In this document: positions 47,615 to 64,000 of the stretch, piece after piece
Position numbering within the stretch: the stretch's first letter is position 1
How the letters are laid out: each line of letters starts with the position of its first letter
Source of the DNA: Balanoglossus misakiensis
Lineage: Eukaryota; Hemichordata
Direction: 5' to 3'
Assembly: GCA_040954595.2 (NCBI GenBank)
Contig: CM082583.2
Coordinates: forward strand, 11,098,001-11,162,000
DNA: 64,000 nucleotides
Program-made: the position numbers and the translations under genes
Notes under the pieces: generated by a model
What the model saw: the letters and a program-made list of their open reading frames with translations, nothing else
Told to the model about the DNA's origin: nothing
The model's database searches: none

Positions 47615-50600
47615 ATGGCTCCCGTTGAAGGAGTCCCTCGGCCAGCTGGCAAGACTTCTCCCCATCACGGGAGGGTGGAACAGCCACCACCGGACGGCGG
47701 CTGGGGGTGGATGGTGATGATTGCAAACTTCGTGTCCGTGGTCCTTTCGCGTGGCGTGGGGACTTCCATGTCGATTTTCTTCGTCGAGTTCCTGCGTTAT
47801 TTCGACTCAACGGCAGCTGAGACGTCGTGGATCGTTTCTGCAAACCAGGCAGCTCTTTTCGCCGCAGGTAAGATTAACCACAGACTTGACAGTCATGATA
47901 TTGTGTGGACAAAATAAAATGTAATTTTTAAATTAAGTGCTTTCAAGGTTGCTGCACAGTGGGATTTAAAATAGAATTCTTGCATTTGGTCAAGAAACAA
48001 TTTTACTATTATTACATTGACATTTTGACTGTGGATGTAAACAAGACGATTGGTATCCCTAGCTAGGAAAGAACTGTGTTTAGATTGTGGTTATCAACCT
48101 GCAAGAGTACATGTATTAGTTTCATAGACCCTCTGCAACAACATATCGCCCCGCACCTCTACCTTTAATACATCTGCACGCAACCGTCTGTCGCACCGCC
48201 GCTGAATCAGACGTTCAGACAATCTATCAAACAATCAATGGTGCCGTTCCCATTGTTCCACGAGGACTGCTGACAGTTTTGCGATAGAGGCAAGGTACAG
48301 TACAAGCCAGACAATGACCGACAAATCAAATGCTACAGTTATTATACAAATACTCCGAAGGGCCCACGTTATTTTCTCCAACCGATAACGAAAACCGGCT
48401 TATACTGGATCGCCAAGACGTTATCGCCAAGGAACACGCAGAAAAGTTAAATAAAAAAAACGTTCTTTTAGTCCAGAACATGTTTTTTTTCCGTTTTTGC
48501 TCATTCACACAGGCTAGGTTATAAACTAGCATTCTTTCGGCGTCAGTTTTTTTTATACTTAAAGCCCCAATAACTGCCAATTTTAGCATACTGTAAACCC
48601 CTTTGATTTATCGACACGACTGGTGGCTGGCTGGAACCATGCTGGAACTAATTTACATCGACGTTAACAACCACTACTACTTTGACAGAATTGATTTTAG
48701 CATGGTATTAATTATTATATTATTTATGTTTTCCTCCGCTATATACAGGTCCATTTGCTAGTCTTCTGTGTAAGAGATTCGGCATACGCCCTGTGGCTAT
48801 GTTTGGAGGCGTGCTGGCGTTCTTCTCGTTCATCGCCAGCGTGTTCGGAACAAGTACGACGTATCTGTGCATCAGTTTTGGAATCATAGGTATTGAAATC
48901 GATGGTGTTTACCCATCCTTCGTCGATTGTGCTAAAATAAAACTCACTGCCATGTATATGCATTCCTGTATTCGTTCGAACAGATATGTCCGGGTTACCT
49001 TTAGCATACATGATACTTAACTGCAGACAAACTCCTGGGGGATTGAAACATTCTAATATTGTAGAAGAAAGCGAGCGAGGGTCCATAATTATGTGTGAAT
49101 AGAGAATGATTCTCCAGACTGAAGATAATCATTTTAGGTAGCTACCGGGGAAGGACTCGCCATGCTCTATCAATGTATTGAGCGATAATGCGCAGAGTTG
49201 TAGGCCTGGGAAGAGTTTTGAAGATGAAGACGACCCAAGTTCTGGAAGGCTCCGAGTCGCCGCGGCAGAGGGTCCACGATGTGCTACTGACGTGCCGATG
49301 ATCGGAACGTTGACAGTACAGCATGTGCATTTAGCAGGAAGGAAATCATCCCTCCATCACAGGCATGATCTGTCAATGATCCAGAGGCGTCCCATGCGCG
49401 ACCAGAAGCACTTCAGACGCTGACTGTCACATCGAACGACTTAGTCTTTTTTGAAACCAGTCCAGTGATGACTTGGGTGCGACTTCTGACGTCGATGATG
49501 CCATGGGAGGTCATTCGTGGAAGAGTTTTGGAAGACCAAAGTGAGAAATTCTGCGAGACGCTGAGACACAATCGTTTGCCGAAGGCCCGAAGCGCATTTG
49601 TACGGATTCGATCGTCTGCTGGTCACATCTTCCTTCGTCGGTTCAAAACTTATCATTACACCACCGTAAACCATGCAGGTTAAATGATTCCCATCCTCTT
49701 TGTTTATGTACTTTGATTTTGTCATCGAAATAAATTATCTTTTTTTATCCGGATAAACGAGTTCAAAAATATTCTCGCTCAGAATAATTCCTGTGCTTCA
49801 ACTGGATGATGTTGAGGTATGGTTACATTAAGTATTAGGATGCCCATTGTCGTCCCTAGAATTGAACTTGAAGTAAAATGGCCCTAATGCAAAGTCACCA
49901 TCCCCACCACTATATTATTATTATTACTAGGGCCCTTTTTTATTTCTAAGTCAACGCCCAATGAGTAGTTGTGACTTTTAATGTTTGATTAGTCACGTGA
50001 CCTGGTGGACATATTGCATTTTCTTAAAACCTTAGAATGTCTTCTCAAAAACTATAGGGCCAATCAAGTTATATTATTATTATTACACAGGTTTGGCATT
50101 TGGACTATACGAGGTACCGGCGTTCATATGTCTTGGACAGTATTTCAAGAAGCGGCATACGACAGCCATGGGCTTTGTGTTAACTGGACTTGGACTGGGA
50201 TTTTTCATTCTTCCACCACTGACCGCCATTCTCATTGAACACTATGGCTGGAAAGGTACCCTCATGATACTGGGGGCTCTGTCAGCCAATCTTTGCGCTT
50301 GCGCAGCACTGCTCAGGCCGCTGAATCTGATCCCTGACACCAGCAAAGAAGAATTATCCGATTTTCACAAGACCAGTGACACTGTTGAACCAGACGATGG
50401 CGGTGATACCGATGATGGTGATGACGACGGGCTTAAGAAGATAAAACACGACAAATCTCAAAATTCCACAACAAAGCAGAATGGAACCGTGGGTACCATC
50501 GACTCAAAAGTTGTTCTGAAAAATGGAGATTTTCGGGTAGAAATCGAAAAGGCCGAGGAAGCAGAAACGCATCGGCAATCGAAGGAATGTTTCGCCGTCG

Positions 50601-51619
50601 CACTTTGTAGAGATGTACCAATCCTGCCAGTTTTTCTCCTGTACTTTTTCTTCTACGGACTGGGACAGAGCGTCATGATGTGCCACTTGGTGAGCAAGGC
50701 CATCGGATCGGGCATCAGTGCGGTGAAATCTACCTTCTTGATCTCCATCATGGGCGTGTTCTCTGCCTTGGGATGTTTATCCTCGGGGATGCTCATCGAC
50801 TTCATCGGTATCGTCGAGGGCCGGCTCTACATCCACTCTCTGGCCCTCGCCACCTTTGGACTGGTCACTCTACTGACGTCATTCACTGCCAATTACGGCA
50901 TGCTGGTCACTCTGTCCGTCATGGCGGGATTGTCGCGCGGTGTCATGGGCACTCTGGACCCGGTCATCTCCAAGCAAATCGGGGGCGTGAAGAGGTTTGG
51001 CGAAGTTTATGGTCTCGTCTTGTTCTTCTATGGGGTTGGCTTCCTGCTTGGTGGACCCATTTCAGGTGAGTTTTGATGGACGTGAGGTGCTCAATTTTGG
51101 CCTTGGTTACGCACCATTATTTTTAAGTTGTTGCAGCTTTTTTTATCGGCACCCATGGTAACATTCGCATAAACCGTCGGTGATTTATGGTTTGCTATTG
51201 TCACTTGAACAAATATGATAAATCCTTGAAAAGATTAGTAATCTCCCGCTAATCACTTTATAGTGGCACTTGAAGGTTTTTGCGGTTACACATTAGATAA
51301 GAAGGAAACAATGGTCGATTTTTTTCAAAAACGAACGGTTTAAATTGCCTCACAATGTTCAGTTCAATATGCCCTAACTCCAAAGTTGATAGGCGCGTGT
51401 GAAAAAATAATTATAACTTTTTTCTGTTTTATTTTCTCACTGATAGGTCATTTTTATGACACGACTGGATCGTACGAACTCTCCTTCCACTCGGCTGGCA
51501 TTTGTATGGTGGTGGCGTCTTTGCTTATTCCGATGTACTCGATTTACGACCGACTGAAGTGGAAAATCTTCTCCAGGGTGAAAACTCTGACGAAGAAGGC
51601 AGATGCGGTGGATTATTAA
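47615..51619 (+). CDS. Monocarboxylate transporter-like protein, SLC16 family
   Basis: Twelve-segment major facilitator superfamily carrier. Family members move lactate, pyruvate, creatine, thyroid hormones or aromatic amino acids; the substrate here is unknown. Exons: 47615-47867, 48749-48889, 50091-51065, 51447-51619, all GT-AG and all phase 1, 513 residues. The signature PDGGWGW is at residues 26-32, just before membrane segment 1. Exon 2 gives GPFASLLCKRFGIRPVAMFGG (segments 2-3). Exon 3 carries segments 4-11 with a long acidic then basic cytoplasmic loop at about residues 195-290, containing a run rich in Asp and Gly, as usual between segments 6 and 7. Exon 4 carries segment 12 and a basic tail. 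The ATG in GCAATGG is the first methionine in frame. The N-terminus is short. It resembles the SLC16A9/12/13/14 side of the family, but paralogy is not resolved. Confidence 0.9.
47868..48748 (+). other. SLC16-like gene intron 1
   Basis: Bounded by GTAAGA and TATACAG. No feature is seen inside. Confidence 0.7.
48890..50090 (+). other. SLC16-like gene intron 2
   Basis: Bounded by GTATTG and ACACAG. Contains the possible transposase relic and short ATT triplet runs near 49915 and 50071. Nothing else can be supported. Confidence 0.65.
49178..49420 (+). pseudogene. Possible decayed mariner-like transposase fragment in intron 2 of the SLC16-like gene
   Basis: One frame reads GKSFEDEDDPSSGR then LTVQHV. 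This resembles the N-terminal part of mariner-family transposases, where an acidic DDPRSGRP motif precedes an LTV(Q/R)E(I/V) helix. Downstream the similarity fades and would need frameshifts, so at most this is a short relic. No inverted repeats or catalytic DDD residues were found. Chance similarity is possible. Confidence 0.3.
51066..51446 (+). other. SLC16-like gene intron 3
   Basis: Bounded by GTGAGT and TGATAG, phase 1. No internal feature is seen. Confidence 0.7.
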
Positions 51620-52136
51620 ACCCCGACGATCGCCTTATGCGCATGTGCGTAATTTCGTGCGTACAAACATTACATCCAATCCAGATGTTCTGCTAATATA
51701 GTGGACTTGGACTACCTTCGCTTCCTTCAATTTTTCATGCACACCGTTTAAAAGACTTAAGTTTTGCCCCTCCTTTCACCCAATTTACTGTCTTTTCCCG
51801 ATCTCCGACACAGACTATGGTCGCTGCCATCGTCTGTTAGGACAGCACACTGCCTTTAGCTTTCGCATTGACTGTATACAATTTTTGTAACCAGAGTCTC
51901 TGGTTTAGCACATGCGCATAAGACCATTGTGGCCCTTTAATTGTTGGGCTGAGAGATCGTTTCTCCCGTGGAGAAAACAATCATTTTCTTCAAGTTAGAA
52001 AGACTGAGTCCAGGCTGGACTGAGTCGATTGTTAGGAACTGAATGCTGGACCGACGGCGTCACTGTTGGCAGTCATCAAAACAAATAGAATTTTTGGCCT
52101 CTGTGATATAATCTTCTAAATCCCTGGATCTTTAGC

Positions 52137-52318
52137 TTAAAGGTATACGGTCACCTATACAAATTTAGCCACAGTTACCATGGTAAATCGAGATCTAACC
52201 AATCACAGATTTTCAGTGGGTGGCACACGCGAAAATAAAGCGTTCTTTAGAACACTCAAATACGCCATTTCAACTATATATGGCGATATGTAAATTGGAG
52301 GTGACCGTATACCTTTAA
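52137..52318. mobile_element. MITE with perfect 16-bp terminal inverted repeats and TTAA flanks
   Basis: AGGTATACGGTCACCT at 52141-52156 is the exact reverse complement of AGGTGACCGTATACCT at 52299-52314. Both ends are flanked by TTAA (52137-52140 and 52315-52318). The element body is 174 bp and has no coding capacity. A TTAA target duplication is established for piggyBac-type elements; the assignment is inferred because the TIR does not start with the usual C/G run. It lies between the SLC16-like stop codon and its candidate poly(A) signal, so it is probably transcribed in the 3' UTR. Confidence 0.85.
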
Positions 52319-52699
52319 CCGTTGACCCTACTCTTGTGTACAATCAATCCGTTTCACTTTCTTATCAAACTGCACTGACAAAATAATCGATGGTCAGTAC
52401 ATTCCTTCTGTGCAGCTCAAACAGTTTTCAATATAAATGCCACTGCAACTTTTGGGATTTTGTTTTTTGGGGGAGATACTGTAATTACAAATCCGATCCG
52501 TTGATATGTGCCCAAGAATTGGGCGTTTTCTTTACACGCAACAATTGGCAGAGGAATATAACACTGCTGCATGTATACTGCTTGAATCAAGTTGTACGGG
52601 TATAGCATCTGAAATACTCAATTCTTGTGCTGTATGTTTTTGACCAGGCTGAAATTCCTGTATACGTGGGAGGTGCATGTGTATGTGTGATGGATTATC

Positions 52700-52705
52700 A
52701 ATAAA
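52700..52705 (+). terminator. Candidate poly(A) signal of the SLC16-like gene
   Basis: AATAAA in ATCAATAAAGGTTT, followed by a TGTG-rich stretch (52739-52762), about 1.08 kb after the stop codon. It would place the MITE inside the 3' UTR. Confidence 0.5.
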
Positions 52706-53102
52706 GGTTTCCAATTTTGACAATGTGCAGTTTTTCAGTGAGTTGTTTGTGTTTGTGTTCGCGCGCAAAAATTACTGCTTGTGTGAACGCGTGTTGGCAT
52801 CGCCCGTAATGCACTGAGATGGTATAATCTTTTTGATGGCAATCTGTAATTGCCAACCTCTTGACGAGATGTGGTTGCCAGTCACGGATGTCAGTATCGT
52901 ATCTACACATGACAACGAGTTTAAATAAAAATCGTAAATCACGCATCTCCAATGTCAGAAATGTCTGGAGACAGACTGAACATGTCCCCCACTTTACTGT
53001 CTATTGTTTGAACTTTGCCCGTTTAGTTTGTTGTAACTGACAGCTATAGCGTCTAAAACAATGAATACTGAAGTACCTCAAAAATTAAACTCTGATCATC
53101 AA

Positions 53103-53108
53103 TTTATT
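53103..53108 (-). terminator. Candidate poly(A) signal of ZFR
   Basis: TTTATT on the plus strand reads AATAAA on the minus strand, about 670 bp downstream of the ZFR stop codon. The two convergent genes would then end about 400 bp apart. Other hexamer variants were not excluded. Confidence 0.35.
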
Positions 53109-53775
53109 GTCAGCTGATCATTATTTGAAGCTTACCATCGAGAACACTTTACACTTCCAGGAAACGCTTCCACACACATCACTTTCGACCATTATTTGCT
53201 CCAGCAAGCACGCGTTGCAAACAAACATACCCTCAAATATCATTAGCACACAGAGTTAAAAAAGATACAGAAAATACATAAAAAAATGTTTCATCAAATG
53301 AACCAGGTAAGCTACTAGTTGCACAACATGACTTTTTAAAACTAACACCAATTGTGATTTCAGAATGAAACGCGCTTTTAATCGTGGGCCGAAGACCTTA
53401 CCCCCCCCCCCCCCAAAAAAAAAGAAAAACTTTCCTTCTCTGCAAAGTAACCTGCACTTCATAAAAATACTGAGAAAAAAGTCGATACGTTTTTCACAAG
53501 GAAGTCGTACCAGCTCATATTGAACGCGCCATGAACAAGCTCTTCACCAGAAAACAATCAAGTTTTTTTAACCAATACTACAAAGATAATCATTAAATAT
53601 AATTGATATGGTTTCAGTACAACTAACGATGACATCACTGGTGTTTAGACTAAATACAAGGATACGATTTCATCATAAAACTTTGCTACAGACATGCTAT
53701 ATTTTACCCTAACTAGGGAAGGAATAGGTTGTACCGTACAGAAAAAAATATGAAAATGTTTTTCAGAAAGTATTT

Positions 53776-63446
<9,671 letters not shown>

Positions 63447-64000
63447 TTTCACACAAAGGTCTAGTCGCCCACGCCAACTCACACATGCATGGCTCAAATT
63501 TGAATACGGAAATATCCGAGTTCGACTCGGAACGATGAGACGAACATCATTATTCGCAAGGCCAAACTTTTCACACATTTAGAACGTTTTTATTTCTATC
63601 ACAACTAGATGAGGTTATGTTATCATTATTTTCACGACAGCAGTATTGCAAAAGTGGCCCAAAGCGCTGTAATCTGTCTTTTACCGAACTGGTCCGGACA
63701 CAACCGAAGGATCTCCAAACCTGTCCTACCCGGGGGTGACACACCACAACATCTAAATGCTTAGAGTAGGGTTTACCCAAAATGCAACGGGAGCAGAAAT
63801 GGAGAGTGTACACAAATGATGCAAGGTGAAGCCTATGGTATCGTCGATCGTCGTTACTTCCTGACTACTGACGGTCCTCGGAAAGGATGGAAACGACATC
63901 GTAGTGCCGGTAGGTGTACAGTGTCACATTTCAAATGTCATCTTGAATGTTTGGTGACGTCGATTGTTCAAAGCAACTTTTATTCCTATCGCCAGTATGA
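63447..64000 (-). other. ZFR 5' UTR and promoter region
   Basis: The frame upstream of the ZFR ATG stays open to 63578 and includes an upstream in-frame ATG. The start at 63446 (AAAATGGC) is preferred because its product matches the known ZFR N-terminus MA(T)xNYFGFTH. No TATA box was found and no further gene is recognised to the window end. Confidence 0.45.

Noticed and set aside
49441-49725. 94-codon minus-strand frame in SLC16-like intron 2
   Set aside because: No family resemblance and no splice sites that connect it to neighbouring exons.

Overview
The window is animal nuclear DNA. Its protein genes are split by GT-AG introns (one GC-AG), the spacing is loose, and intergenic space and introns hold dispersed and tandem repeats. 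No bacterial operons, rRNA, tRNA or CRISPR arrays were seen. All four genes have clear vertebrate counterparts, and a RASL12-type Ras protein together with MITE-like repeats suggests an invertebrate deuterostome (hemichordate, amphioxus or echinoderm). That placement is inference; the species cannot be fixed from the sequence alone.

Layout. 1-2404: two tandem copies of a non-autonomous mobile element. They contain six clusters of nuclear-receptor-like half-sites, and the second copy ends in two identical hairpins. 3603-5312 (+): a two-exon riboflavin transporter of the SLC52A family, poly(A) signal at 5596. 5836-25535: a 19.7-kb satellite of about 226 near-identical 87-bp monomers, with about four diverged monomers at its right edge (25536-25890). 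27884-45337 (+): a five-exon RASL12-like small GTPase with a 12.8-kb second intron and a third intron made mostly of ATG/GAT triplets. 47615-51619 (+): a four-exon monocarboxylate transporter-like gene (SLC16 family), whose probable 3' UTR holds a MITE with perfect 16-bp inverted repeats and TTAA flanks. 63446-53776 (-): a complete 22-exon ZFR gene (zinc finger RNA-binding protein), which converges tail to tail on the SLC16 gene.

The genes do not form a pathway: a vitamin transporter, a Ras-like signalling protein, a monocarboxylate transporter and a nuclear RNA-binding protein. Exon models were built by hand from splice sites, reading-frame phase and recalled family similarity. In all four genes the phases close exactly, giving proteins of 467, 253, 513 and 1009 residues.

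The most unusual feature is the satellite. Its 87-bp period is a multiple of three and it lacks stops in two forward frames, so it shows open reading frames up to 1,400 codons that are probably not genes. Variant bases reveal two subfamilies with a switch near 14.4 kb, higher-order repeats of several sizes, and a block copied exactly 6,528 bp away. The other notable signal is the set of six DR1 (five with a DR4-like third half-site) motifs carried by the mobile element upstream of the riboflavin transporter gene.
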